Notes under the pieces: model-generated
Seen by the model: the letters and a program-made list of their open reading frames with translations, nothing else
What the model was told of the DNA's origin: nothing
Database searches by the model: none
Assembly (NCBI RefSeq): GCF_900116645.1
Contig: NZ_FPBO01000032.1
Location: 41,928-105,927, forward strand
Length of the DNA: 64,000 nucleotides
Direction of reading: 5' to 3'
From: Pseudoduganella namucuonensis
GTDB lineage: Bacteria > Pseudomonadota > Gammaproteobacteria > Burkholderiales > Burkholderiaceae_D
In this document: positions 30,030 to 39,243 of the stretch, piece after piece
Numbering within the stretch: the first letter of the stretch is position 1
Layout: every line of letters begins with the position of its first letter
Translations under genes and position numbers: made by a program

Positions 30030-32516
30030 TTACAGCGCGTAGTTCAGGCGCGCGTAGACGTAGCGGCCGGAACGGCCGAACGGCGAGTAGTTCGAGTACG
30101 GCGCGTTGCCGGTGGTGTTCAGCGCCGCCGGGTAGGAGTCCGGATACTGGTCGAACAGGTTGTCCGCCCCCACCGCCAGCGACAGCTTTTTGGTGAACGC
30201 GTAGCGTCCCTCCAGGTCCACCAGCGTCTTGGCGCCCAGCCAGAAGTCCAGCGCCGGCGTGGTTCCCGGGGCCAGGATCTTGCCGTAGCGCGTGGCGCGC
30301 GCGGTCACGCCGAACGGGCCGTGGGACCAGGTCGAGCTGGCGATCAGCTTGGTCTTCGGCGTGCCGTCCGTGAAGGTCAGCACGTTGACCCGGTCGAACA
30401 GCACCGGCGCCGGCGACAGCGCCGCCAGCTGCGCCGTGACCGGCACCTTGGTCACGTCGGTCTTGGTGTAGTTGGCGGCCAGCGTGAAGTCCAGCTTGCC
30501 GTAGCCGCCGGTCCGCACCGGCAGGCTGGTGACGATGTCGATGCCCTTGGTGGTGGTGTCCACGCCGTTGATGAAGAAGCGGCCGCCGCCCACGCCGATG
30601 AAGCCCTGCGAGGTCAGGTAGTTGCGCACATTGGCCGCCGTCAGGTTCTCGGACAGCACGATGCGGTCCTTGATCTTGATGTGGAAGGCGTCCGCCGTGA
30701 TGTTGACCGCGCCCAGGCGGATCACCGAGCCGAGCGAGAAGTTGACCGACTTTTCCGCGTCCAGCGGCTTGGCGCCGAGCGCGATGGCGGCCGGGCTGCC
30801 CGGCTTGAAGGTGGTGATCTCGAACGGCACGCCGTTGATGAAGTTGGTCGAGGTCGAGGTGAACGACTGCTGCTGCAGCGACGGCGCGCGGAAGCCGTTC
30901 TGCACCGAGCCGCGCAGCGCGAATTCCTTGGCGAAGTCGTAGCGGCCGGCCAGCTTGCCGGAGACGCTGTTGCCGAAGTCCGAGTAGTGCTCGGCGCGCA
31001 CCGCCACCGATCCCAGGAACTGCTTGGTCAGGTTGGCCTCCACGTCCACATAGGCGCTCAGCGCGCTACGGTGCACGTCGCTGGCGTCGGCCGGACGGAA
31101 GCCGGGGAACACCTGGGCGCCCGGCGGCGCCGGCGTGCCGTTGGCCAGCACCTGGCCGCCGTAGCGCCAGGAGTCGTCCTCGCCGGCGAACAGCTTGTAG
31201 CCCTCCCGGCGCGCCTCGGCGCCCACCGCCACGTTCAGCGGCGAGGACAGGCCGGCCTCGAACTGGCGCACGCCGGACAGGTTGAAGGTCAACTGGTCGT
31301 AGGAGAAGCCGCCGGCGTAGAACGCGGTCTTGCTGGACGGGCCGATCGAGCGGTTCAGCGTGTTCTCGATGGTGTAGGCCATCTTGTTCTTGCCGTAGCC
31401 CAGCGAGGCGTCCATGTCCCAGTCGCCGATGGACCAGGTGACGCCGCCGGTGGCGCTGTGGTCGTCCACCTCCGGCGCGATGATGGGCAGGAAGCCGTTC
31501 GGGTAGATGGCGATGATGTTCTGGTCCTGCAGCGCGCGGCGGAAGAAGCCGGCCGACTGCGCCTCGCGCTTCTGGTAGCTGCTCCAGCCGTACAGCTTGA
31601 CGCCGCCCTCCAGATTGTAGCCGGCGTTGGCGAACACGGTCGACTGCCGCATCTCGGGCTCGCCGTACCAGGCGTTGAAGCGGTTGATGGTGGCTTCGCG
31701 CGGGTCGAAGGCGCCGTTCACCAGCGGGTATTGCTGGCGCACGTCGTAGCCGCTGCGCTCGGTGTGCTCCTGGTCCTTGTACTCGGCGGCGATGGTCAGG
31801 TGGCCCGCCTCGCCCAGCTCCAGGCCCTTCCAGCCGCTGACGGTGGCGGTGCCGCCGTCGTGGCGCTTGCGGGAGGTTTTCGCGTCCCAGGTGGCGCCGG
31901 CCGGCAACGCGCCGGCGATGAAATCGTACTCGGTGCGGCGCTCGCCGTAGCCGGCGGTGAATTCGCCGCCGGAGCGGTCGGTGCGCAGGCGCAGGTTGAC
32001 CACGCCGGCGATGGCGTCCGAGCCGTACTGGGCGGAGGCGCCGTCGCGCAGCACCTCGATGTTCTTGATCATCGCCGACGGGATGGTGTTCATGTCCACC
32101 GACGAGGAGCCGCGGCCGATGGTGCCGTTCAGGTTCACCAGCGAGGAGGTGTGGCGGCGCTTGGAGTTCACCAGCACCAGGGTCTGGTCCGGCGCCAGGC
32201 CGCGCAAGGTGGCGGGACGCACGGTGTCGGTGCCGTCGGCCAGGCCTGGGCGGGGGAAGTTCAGCGACGGCAGCGCCACCGACAGCGCCTGCGCGATTTC
32301 CGGCACGCCGCTGTTCTTGATGGTGTCGGCGCTGATGATGTCGACCGGCGAGGCGGTGTCGAGCGCGGTGCGGTTGGCGACGCGGGTGCCGGTCACCACC
32401 ACGGTGGCCGAGGGTTCAGCGGGGGCCGGGGTGTTCTGGGCACCGGCGGCGGAGACGAACAGCGAAGCGACGGCAAGCGCGATCCCTTGCATTTTTGGCG
32501 CGGTATTTCTCTGCAT
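30030..32516 (-). CDS. TonB-dependent outer-membrane receptor
   Basis: Second TonB-dependent receptor (828 residues). A signal peptide ends at about AAGAQ (residue 27). Next come a TonB-box region (SATVVVTGTRVANRT) and a plug domain with LRGLAPDQTLVLVNSKRRH and LRDGASAQYGSDAIAGVVNLRL. The barrel ends GRSGRYVYARLNYAL. The plug resembles receptors with a Ser/Gly-rich loop, but the ligand is not deducible. AGGGG precedes the ATG at 32516. It ends 10 bases from inverted repeat copy B. No ABC transporter, sigma or anti-sigma gene lies beside it. Confidence 0.93.
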   Translation of the reverse strand: MQRNTAPKMQGIALAVASLFVSAAGAQNTPAPAEPSATVVVTGTRVANRTALDTASPVDIISADTIKNSGVPEIAQALSVALPSLNFPRPGLADGTDTVRPATLRGLAPDQTLVLVNSKRRHTSSLVNLNGTIGRGSSSVDMNTIPSAMIKNIEVLRDGASAQYGSDAIAGVVNLRLRTDRSGGEFTAGYGERRTEYDFIAGALPAGATWDAKTSRKRHDGGTATVSGWKGLELGEAGHLTIAAEYKDQEHTERSGYDVRQQYPLVNGAFDPREATINRFNAWYGEPEMRQSTVFANAGYNLEGGVKLYGWSSYQKREAQSAGFFRRALQDQNIIAIYPNGFLPIIAPEVDDHSATGGVTWSIGDWDMDASLGYGKNKMAYTIENTLNRSIGPSSKTAFYAGGFSYDQLTFNLSGVRQFEAGLSSPLNVAVGAEARREGYKLFAGEDDSWRYGGQVLANGTPAPPGAQVFPGFRPADASDVHRSALSAYVDVEANLTKQFLGSVAVRAEHYSDFGNSVSGKLAGRYDFAKEFALRGSVQNGFRAPSLQQQSFTSTSTNFINGVPFEITTFKPGSPAAIALGAKPLDAEKSVNFSLGSVIRLGAVNITADAFHIKIKDRIVLSENLTAANVRNYLTSQGFIGVGGGRFFINGVDTTTKGIDIVTSLPVRTGGYGKLDFTLAANYTKTDVTKVPVTAQLAALSPAPVLFDRVNVLTFTDGTPKTKLIASSTWSHGPFGVTARATRYGKILAPGTTPALDFWLGAKTLVDLEGRYAFTKKLSLAVGADNLFDQYPDSYPAALNTTGNAPYSNYSPFGRSGRYVYARLNYAL

Positions 32517-32658
32517 TGCAACCCCTAGATGGTCTGATGGAAAAGAAATATTGCGTTTCCACAAATGCAAAGTCAAAAGAAATCCGCGTCACACTATCAA
32601 ACGCGTAGCGAATGTTTTCGAGAAACAACAGATTCAGGAGTGAATTAAGTAGTTTTAC

Positions 32659-34029
32659 TTACGCGCTTTCGGGGGCCGGCGCGGCCTCGGCGCCCAGGTG
32701 GGCGAGGATGCGCTGGCGCACCAGGTTGATGTGGCCGCGCAGGCCGTACAGCTCGTCGGCGAAGGCCAGCGGGATGGAGATCTGGTTGACCGTGTCCTCG
32801 ATCTCGTTGAGGCGCGCCAGCTGTTCCGCGTGGATGCGCGCGCGCGCGTCGGCCGGCGCGGCGGCCAACGCCTGCTCCACCGTGCGCAGCTGGCCGTACC
32901 AGCGGAACACGCGCGAGCGGATGCGCCACACGTACAGCGGCGGCACCACCTTGGACAGCGGCAGGATCAGCGCGCCCAGCGCCACCACCACCACCCACAT
33001 GCGGTCGAAGAAATTGGCCAGCCAGAAGCTCATATAGCGCTGCAGGAAGGGCGGCCCGTCCTTGTAGAACTTGGCCGCCTCGTGCGCCAGCGGGATCTCG
33101 GTGTAGCGCGGCGAGGGGAACTGGCCCTGCTGCTGGAACCAGCCGGCGCCGCCGTGGATCTCGCCGGCGGCCTGCACGAACAGGTCGACCAGGGCCGGAT
33201 GCAGGTCCTCGCGCGCGACCAGGGTGGCGGTGGGCGCGATCAGGTGGTAGTCCTTGGCGGGCAGGTCGCGGCCCAGGTCGACGATGCCGCGCGGCAGCAC
33301 CGCGTGCGCCAGGAACGGCAGGCGGCGCGCGTAGGCCTCGGCCTGGGCGAAGTCGAACAGCTTGATGCCGGGCGTGATGAGCAGCATCTGCACCAGCGGC
33401 GCGTCCGGCGCGGAGCTGAACACCAGGCCGTCGATGCGCTTTTCCAGCAGTTCCACGGTGGCGGGCGTGTTCTCCAGCGCGCTCAGTTTCAAGTCCTCCG
33501 GTTCGACGCCGTTGGCGGCCAGCACCTGCTTGAACATGCGCGGCACGCCGCTGCCCTCGGGCCCCAGGTTGATGCGCAAGCCCTTCAGCCGCGTCAGGTC
33601 GGCCACCTTCACGTCCTCGCGCAGGAACAGCCAGACCGGCTCCGTGAACAGGCTGCCGATCGACACCAGGTTGCGGCGCTGGGCGTCCTCCTGCGTGATG
33701 GAGCCGCTCTGCACGAAGCCGATGTCGACGCGGCCCGCGTTCAGGCGCTGCAGGTTCTCCAGCGAGCCCTGCGAGGGCCGCAGTTCCACCTTGATGCCGT
33801 GCCTGCCCAGCAGCTCGGCGTATTTCTTGCCGAACACCTCGTAGGCGCTGTTCTCCTGGCCGGTGGACAGCGTCACCACGCGCGGCGGCGCGGGATCGAC
33901 CAGCAGGTAGGCGGCGAAGCAGGCGGCGGCAATGGCCAGGATGGTGGGGCCGGCCGTGACGAGCAGGTCGCGCGGCGAGAAGCGGGTGAACGCGAGGATC
34001 TTGGACATGTGGTGGCGCATGGGTTTCAT
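32659..34029 (-). CDS. TAXI family TRAP-type solute-binding protein, membrane-anchored
   Basis: Solute-binding component of the TAXI family (456 residues). An N-terminal helix (TAGPTILAIAAACFAAYLLV) anchors it. The periplasmic domain has the family opening VVTLSTGQENSAYEVFGKKYAEL and QNVDIGFVQSG-like GRVDIGFVQSGS. Unlike simple binding proteins it has a second transmembrane helix near residue 345 (WVVVVALGALILPLS) and a cytoplasmic C-terminal tail of about 85 residues. Several in-frame ATGs (34029, 34020, 34008) are possible. The membrane permease of a TRAP system is not next to it. The substrate is unknown. Confidence 0.85.
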   Translation of the reverse strand: MKPMRHHMSKILAFTRFSPRDLLVTAGPTILAIAAACFAAYLLVDPAPPRVVTLSTGQENSAYEVFGKKYAELLGRHGIKVELRPSQGSLENLQRLNAGRVDIGFVQSGSITQEDAQRRNLVSIGSLFTEPVWLFLREDVKVADLTRLKGLRINLGPEGSGVPRMFKQVLAANGVEPEDLKLSALENTPATVELLEKRIDGLVFSSAPDAPLVQMLLITPGIKLFDFAQAEAYARRLPFLAHAVLPRGIVDLGRDLPAKDYHLIAPTATLVAREDLHPALVDLFVQAAGEIHGGAGWFQQQGQFPSPRYTEIPLAHEAAKFYKDGPPFLQRYMSFWLANFFDRMWVVVVALGALILPLSKVVPPLYVWRIRSRVFRWYGQLRTVEQALAAAPADARARIHAEQLARLNEIEDTVNQISIPLAFADELYGLRGHINLVRQRILAHLGAEAAPAPESA

Positions 34030-34078
34030 GGGGCACCACGATGCCAGCACATGGTCGATTATGCAAGGCCGCGTGAAA

Positions 34079-34144
34079 GGGGACAGACCCGCGTTCCGCC
34101 CCTCGGGCCAAAGCCAAGGTGCGTGGCGCGGAGGGTCTGTCCCC
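34079..34144. repeat. Palindromic intergenic repeat (GGGGACAGACCC type), copy C
   Basis: GGGGACAGACCC at 34079..34090 and GGGTCTGTCCCC at 34133..34144, with the same flanking bases as copy B at 29954 but a different middle. It sits between the class A PBP gene and the TAXI gene. Confidence 0.82.
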
Positions 34145-34163
34145 GGTTTGGCTGCCCCCGGCG

Positions 34164-37100
34164 TCAGGCGCCGCAGGCGCGCGGCGGGGCTTTCGGCGCG
34201 GCGGCGGCGTTGCCGGCCGGGTTGTGCGAGACGGCGATCACGCCGCTTTTCGGCGGCGCGTCCGGCTCGATCAGCGGCATCAGGCTGGGCGCCAGCACCG
34301 CCAGCAACTGCACCGGCAGCGCGCTGGTGAAGTCGTAGTTCTTCGATTCCGGCCCGTGCACATAGGCCGTCATGCTGCCGTAGAAGCGCTCGCCGATGTT
34401 GAACACGAAGGTGGCCGAGCGGTTGACGAAGCGCGACTCGATCAGCCGCCCGCCGCCGCCGTACACCTCGAAGCGCTGGTCGCCGGTGCCGGTCTTGCCG
34501 CCCACCGGGATCACGGTGCCGTCCGACATCACGAAGGCCGTCTTGGCGCGCTTGGCGGTGCCGTCCGACACCACCTCCTTGATCACGTCGGCCACCGCGC
34601 GCGCCACCTCGGGCGCCAGCACCTGCTCGTTGCTGGTGGGCTTGCCGCGCTTGACCAGGGTCTCGTACGGCGTGCCGGCGGCGAAGTGCAGCGAACTGAT
34701 TTTCTGGCTGGCCTTGCGCACGCCGCCGTTGATGATGATGCCCATCATCTCGGCCAGCGCGGCGGGACGGTCGGCCGACGCGCCCAGCGTGGTCGCGTAC
34801 GACGGCACCAGCGACTCGAAGGGGTAGCCCATTTTCTTCCACTGGCGGTGGATGGCCATGAAGCTTTCCATCTCGACCAGGCCGGCGATGCGCTTGTCCT
34901 GCGCGTGCTTGCGGTGGGTCTTGAACAGCCACTGGTAGACCTCCTGGCGCTCCTTCTCGGACGCGGCCACCGCCTGCGACAGCGTGGCGCCCTCGTTCTG
35001 GCGCAGGTAGGCCACCAGCCACAGCTCCAGCGGGTGCACATTGGCCAGGTAGCCGCGGTCGGCCAGCGACCACTTGTCCATCGCGTACTGCTCGAACATC
35101 TTGGCGGCGCGCTCGTCGCCGACCTCGTTCTGCGACGGCAGGTTGTCGTTCAGGAAGGCGCTGAACTCGGCCGGCGTGGCCCGCGGGTACAGGGTGCGGT
35201 GGATGTTGGCCAGGCGCAGCGGCGTGGGCCGGATGCCGCCCACCAGGATCTTGTCCAGCTCGGCGGCCGGCTTGCCCTTGTACTTGGCCCAGAAGCGGTA
35301 CATGAACTCCTTGCCCTCCTTGTCGGCGAAGCGCGCCAGGTACTCGGCGCGGCGCGGATCGTCGGCGTCGGCCAGCAGCGAGGCCGACGAGCCCGGCGCC
35401 TGGAACATGTAGTACTTGACGACGTCGCGCATCAGGCGCACGAACACCAGGTTGGTCGAGCGGCGCAGCGCCTCGCGCACGGACAGGATGCGGCCGTTGT
35501 CCTCCTTCGAGAAGTTGCCGAAGGTGTGCACCCCGCCGCCGGTGAAGAAGCCCTCGCCCGGGTTGCCCGAATACTTGCGCTCGAGCGCGGCCTGCAGCAT
35601 GGCCGGCAGGTCGCGCTTGCTGGCCGGGTCCAGGAAGTAGGCCACGGCCCACTGGCTCAGCTTGTCCTGCGGCGCCAGCGTCGTCTTGCGCAGCTGGTCC
35701 GGCGTCATGCCCTCGTAGCGCTTGTGCAGCTGGTCGACGATGTCCATATAGGTCACCAGCGTGCGCAGCTTGGCGGTCGAGCCCAGGTCCAGCTTGGCGC
35801 CCTCGTTGATGTCCAGCGGCTGGTCGAAGTTGTCGGTCTGCAGGCGCAGGTAGTTGGTGTGCTCGCCCTTTTCCAGCAGGGTGAAGCTGTACACCACGTT
35901 GGCCGGGTCGCCGTTGCCCAGCATGCCCTTGCCCGTCAGGCCGGCGGCCTTGGCCACCTCGGGGTCGCGCAGGTCGCGCAGCATCCGCGTCACGGCGCGC
36001 TGCGCCTGGGCGTCCAGCGTGCTGACCACCTGCAGGTCCAGCCGGTCCAGGTTGTACATGCGGTTGTCGCCCAGCAGCGTGGCCAGGTGGTTGCGCACCG
36101 AGTTCGAGGCCTTGCGCTCGACGAAGGACATGGACGGCGCGGCGGCCAGGCCGTTGCCGGCGGCCGGATGCAGGCGCTCCTTGAGCGCGGCGTCGCGCAG
36201 TCGCGGCGTGATGATGCCGGCCTGCGCCAGCACGCGCAGGTGGCTGTTGGCCAGGGTTTCCAGGTCGGCGTCGCCGTCGCCCAGGTAGTAGCTGGGGCGG
36301 CGCTGCGCGATGAACAGGCTGAGCGCCTCCTTGAACGCCAGCGCGCTGCCCGGCTGGTCCATCTTGCCGGCCAGCAGGCGGTTGACCTCGTTGAAGTCGC
36401 GGCCGTACCAGACCCACAGGCCGTCGCCGATGCCGTTCACCTCGCCGTAGCCGGGCTTGGCCGACAGCGGCACGGTGTTGAGGTAGTCGACCACGATGCG
36501 GCGCCGCGCCTCGGTGGTGTCCGGGCCGCCCTGGTAGGCGCGCAGCGTGGCCGAGACCATCTGCTGCAGCTTGTCCTTCATGGAGCCGGTGCGGCCCTCG
36601 GGCGAGTGGCGGTATTTCTCGATCTGCGTGGCCAGCGTGCTGCCGCCGGCGGCGCGCTGCCCGCCCGCCACGGTGCTGACGGTCTTCTCGAACACGGCCT
36701 TGCTGAGGCGGTCCCACTCGACCGCGGGGTTGCGGTTCGGATAGGTGGAGTCCAGCAGTTCGCGGTTCTCGATGAACAGCAGGCTTTGCACCAGCGCGGT
36801 GGGCGCGTCCTTGAAGCTGGCGTAGGTGCGCTCGGGATAGGTGGCCGAGAACAGCGTCTCGGCGCGGCAGTCGGCGATGTTCAGGCCGGTGCGCGTCTTT
36901 TCGCGGTAGGTGGTGAACACGCCCATGTCGTTCAGTTCCACCATCTTGGGCGAGAAGCGCGCCTGCGCGGCGATCTCGTAGTCGCGCGCCTTCAGCTTGC
37001 CCAGGTAGTCGGGCATGTTGGCGTAGCCCAGGCGCTCGTCGTAGGGGCTGTCGTGCGGGAAACGGATGGCCTTGCTGGGGCCCGGCTCGACCTTGTAATT

Positions 37101-37448
37101 GAGCTTGCCCACCAGGTTGGAGAAGAACCTGGCCTGCATGGCCGAGCTGCGCATCTCCTGCGCCAGCCACCACACGGCCAGCGACAGCAGCACCAGCATC
37201 AACAGGATGAAGGCGTTGCGCGGCCGCTTGCTCTTGCGCGGCGGCTCGGCGCCCTCGGGCGCGGCGGGCTGCGCGTGCGCCAGGTGCACCGCCTCGGGCG
37301 GATGGGTCAATGCGGAGGGCTGCGTCAACGGGGGAACGACGTGCAGGCGGTTGCTGCGTTTGATGCCCAGGGACGCGGCGCCTGCGCGCAATTTGCGCAC
37401 CGCGCGCTCGACAAAACCGGGCCTGCTATTACGTGGATTGCTTAACAT
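34164..37448 (-). CDS. Bifunctional class A penicillin-binding protein (transglycosylase/transpeptidase)
   Basis: Peptidoglycan synthase with one N-terminal transmembrane helix (residues about 80-95) after an 80-residue basic/proline-rich cytoplasmic tail. The GT51 glycosyltransferase domain carries the catalytic Glu227 in LLFIENREL and GGSTLATQIEKYRHS. The transpeptidase has SxxK (Ser557, GSTAK), SxN (Ser664, RSTN) and KTGT (Lys985). At 1094 residues it is longer than PBP1a/1b, and about 320 residues separate SxN from KTGT, implying a helical insertion in the transpeptidase domain. The exact subfamily is not certain. A TAXI gene follows after an inverted repeat. Confidence 0.9.
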   Translation of the reverse strand: MLSNPRNSRPGFVERAVRKLRAGAASLGIKRSNRLHVVPPLTQPSALTHPPEAVHLAHAQPAAPEGAEPPRKSKRPRNAFILLMLVLLSLAVWWLAQEMRSSAMQARFFSNLVGKLNYKVEPGPSKAIRFPHDSPYDERLGYANMPDYLGKLKARDYEIAAQARFSPKMVELNDMGVFTTYREKTRTGLNIADCRAETLFSATYPERTYASFKDAPTALVQSLLFIENRELLDSTYPNRNPAVEWDRLSKAVFEKTVSTVAGGQRAAGGSTLATQIEKYRHSPEGRTGSMKDKLQQMVSATLRAYQGGPDTTEARRRIVVDYLNTVPLSAKPGYGEVNGIGDGLWVWYGRDFNEVNRLLAGKMDQPGSALAFKEALSLFIAQRRPSYYLGDGDADLETLANSHLRVLAQAGIITPRLRDAALKERLHPAAGNGLAAAPSMSFVERKASNSVRNHLATLLGDNRMYNLDRLDLQVVSTLDAQAQRAVTRMLRDLRDPEVAKAAGLTGKGMLGNGDPANVVYSFTLLEKGEHTNYLRLQTDNFDQPLDINEGAKLDLGSTAKLRTLVTYMDIVDQLHKRYEGMTPDQLRKTTLAPQDKLSQWAVAYFLDPASKRDLPAMLQAALERKYSGNPGEGFFTGGGVHTFGNFSKEDNGRILSVREALRRSTNLVFVRLMRDVVKYYMFQAPGSSASLLADADDPRRAEYLARFADKEGKEFMYRFWAKYKGKPAAELDKILVGGIRPTPLRLANIHRTLYPRATPAEFSAFLNDNLPSQNEVGDERAAKMFEQYAMDKWSLADRGYLANVHPLELWLVAYLRQNEGATLSQAVAASEKERQEVYQWLFKTHRKHAQDKRIAGLVEMESFMAIHRQWKKMGYPFESLVPSYATTLGASADRPAALAEMMGIIINGGVRKASQKISSLHFAAGTPYETLVKRGKPTSNEQVLAPEVARAVADVIKEVVSDGTAKRAKTAFVMSDGTVIPVGGKTGTGDQRFEVYGGGGRLIESRFVNRSATFVFNIGERFYGSMTAYVHGPESKNYDFTSALPVQLLAVLAPSLMPLIEPDAPPKSGVIAVSHNPAGNAAAAPKAPPRACGA

Positions 37449-37630
37449 TTTGCTTCAACCGTCGTGTTTCAGTGGTACTGCTCTTGATCTCCATTGCACC
37501 ACATCGGCGGCGCGCGCACGGGCCGCGCCGCACAAATATTGACGTAGTCGGGGGCTTTTTCGCAAAAAAACAACGACGGTCCAAACACCCCGTCACGCAA
37601 GCGTCACAAGCGCCGCAAGGGTTGTCGGCG

Positions 37631-38416
37631 TCATACGGGTTTGTACTCGGCCGCCAGGCTGTCCAGCCCCGCGCACAGCCGCGCGAAGGCGGCGGCCGCC
37701 TGCGCCGGCTCGCCCTTCACGCCCAGCTCGATGTGGCGGCGGGTGCGCGCGTCGCCCACGCTGGGCAGGCTGAACACCTTGATGCGCGGGTATTGCGCCT
37801 CCAGCGCCAGCATCAGCGGCGTCAGCGCCGACTCGGCGGCCTCGTACACCAGCACCGCGTGCTCGGCGCGCGGTTCGCGGTTGAACAGGTCGGCGTGGTG
37901 CGTGTCCAGCACCCATTCGATCATCGGCCAGGCCATCACGGGGAAGCCCGGCACGAAGTAATGCGTGCCCAGCGCGAAGCCGGCCACGTTGTTGTAGGGG
38001 TTGGGGATCAGCGCCGCGCCCTCGGCGAATTCGGCCATCTTCAGGCGGTGCAGGTTCTCCGGCGAGTCCAGGTCGGCCGTCTGGCCGGCCTCGCGCGCGT
38101 TCTGAAGGATGCGCTGCTGGATGTTGTCCTTGCCCCGCGGGTGCAGCGCCAGCGGCCGGCCCAGCGCGTCGGCGGCGGCTTGCCGCGTGTGGTCGTCCGG
38201 CGTGGCGCCGATGCCGCCGCAGGAGAACACGATGTCGCCGCCGGCGAAGGTGCGCCGCAGCGTGGCCGTGATGCGGGCCGGGTCGTCGCCCAGGTATTCG
38301 GCCCAGGCCAGCTGCAGGCCGCGCGCGGCCAGCAGCTGCACCACTTTGGGGAAGTGCTGGTCGATCCGTTTGCCCGACAGGATCTCGTCGCCGATGATGA
38401 TCAATCCGATAGCCAT
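37631..38416 (-). CDS. CinA/MoaB-type molybdopterin-binding domain protein
   Basis: Protein of 261 residues with an N-terminal MoaB/MogA fold as in CinA (competence/damage-inducible protein A). It has IGLIIIGDEILSGKRIDQHFP, then FSCGGIGATPDDHTRQAAADA. The C-terminal amidase domain of full-length CinA is absent; the last 90 residues are a different alpha/beta region. In related proteins the fold binds molybdopterin or ADP-ribose type ligands; the role here is unknown. It starts 11 bases after the EI24 gene and ends the operon. Confidence 0.85.
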   Translation of the reverse strand: MAIGLIIIGDEILSGKRIDQHFPKVVQLLAARGLQLAWAEYLGDDPARITATLRRTFAGGDIVFSCGGIGATPDDHTRQAAADALGRPLALHPRGKDNIQQRILQNAREAGQTADLDSPENLHRLKMAEFAEGAALIPNPYNNVAGFALGTHYFVPGFPVMAWPMIEWVLDTHHADLFNREPRAEHAVLVYEAAESALTPLMLALEAQYPRIKVFSLPSVGDARTRRHIELGVKGEPAQAAAAFARLCAGLDSLAAEYKPV

Positions 38417-38427
38417 GCCCTGCTCCC

Positions 38428-39243
38428 TTAAGGTTGCGCCGCCGCGGCCAGGGCGCGGTGCTGCGCCAGCGCCTCCAGGCAGTAATACTGGAACCACAGG
38501 CCGGTGAAGATGAAGATCAGCACGTACAGCCACAGCGACAGCGCGGCCAGGAAGGGGAAGAAGGCGATCGCCGCCGCCGTGCCCACCAGCCACACCACGC
38601 CGGGGATGGCGCCGGCCGCGCCGGAGACGACGCCGATCGCCATCAGCGGCCAGCGGCGCTCGCGCCGCAGCGCCTTCAACTCCTCCTCGCTGGCGTAGTC
38701 GGCCAGCGCGTCGTAGGCCATCACGCGGCTGGTCAACCAGCCCCACAGGCACACCTGCAGCGCCAGCGCGGCCGGCGGGAAGGCGTACAACGGCAGGGCC
38801 AGCAGCCAGACCAGGGCGAACAGCGCGAAGCCGCGCAGCGCCACGCCGACGCTGCCCAGGACGCTGCCGCCGTTCTTCATCTCCAGCTTGGGATAGTGGC
38901 GCCCGCCCACGTGGCGCACGATGAAGGGCATGGCCGCCACGCCGATGAAGACCAGCGCGGTCAGTATCATCAGCGGCACGATGGCCAAAATGGCCGCCAG
39001 CGGCACGATGAAGGTCTTCACGGCCGCCAGGCCCAGCGTGGTCAGCCAGCTGCTGCTGTAGCGGAACAGCTCGTAGTCGACGAACAAGCCCTGCAGGTAG
39101 TCCAGCAGCGGCTGCCAGCCGAGGTAGAGCACCAGCCCCCACAGCAGCAGCGACAGCAGGAAGGGCACCACGCTGAGCAACAGCATCTTGCCGTGCAATT
39201 GGGACAACAGCGCGCGGCCGTAGGCGTTCAGTACTGCCTTCAT
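38428..39243 (-). CDS. EI24 domain-containing membrane protein
   Basis: Polytopic inner-membrane protein of 271 residues with several long hydrophobic segments (for example MLLLSVVPFLLSLLLWGLVL and PLAAILAIVPLMILTALVFI), of the EI24/CysZ-like family. CysZ is a sulfate permease, but this branch has no proven function. Its ATG shares one base with the stop of the preceding hydroxylase gene (TGATG), indicating coupled translation. Confidence 0.85.
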   Translation of the reverse strand: MKAVLNAYGRALLSQLHGKMLLLSVVPFLLSLLLWGLVLYLGWQPLLDYLQGLFVDYELFRYSSSWLTTLGLAAVKTFIVPLAAILAIVPLMILTALVFIGVAAMPFIVRHVGGRHYPKLEMKNGGSVLGSVGVALRGFALFALVWLLALPLYAFPPAALALQVCLWGWLTSRVMAYDALADYASEEELKALRRERRWPLMAIGVVSGAAGAIPGVVWLVGTAAAIAFFPFLAALSLWLYVLIFIFTGLWFQYYCLEALAQHRALAAAAQP

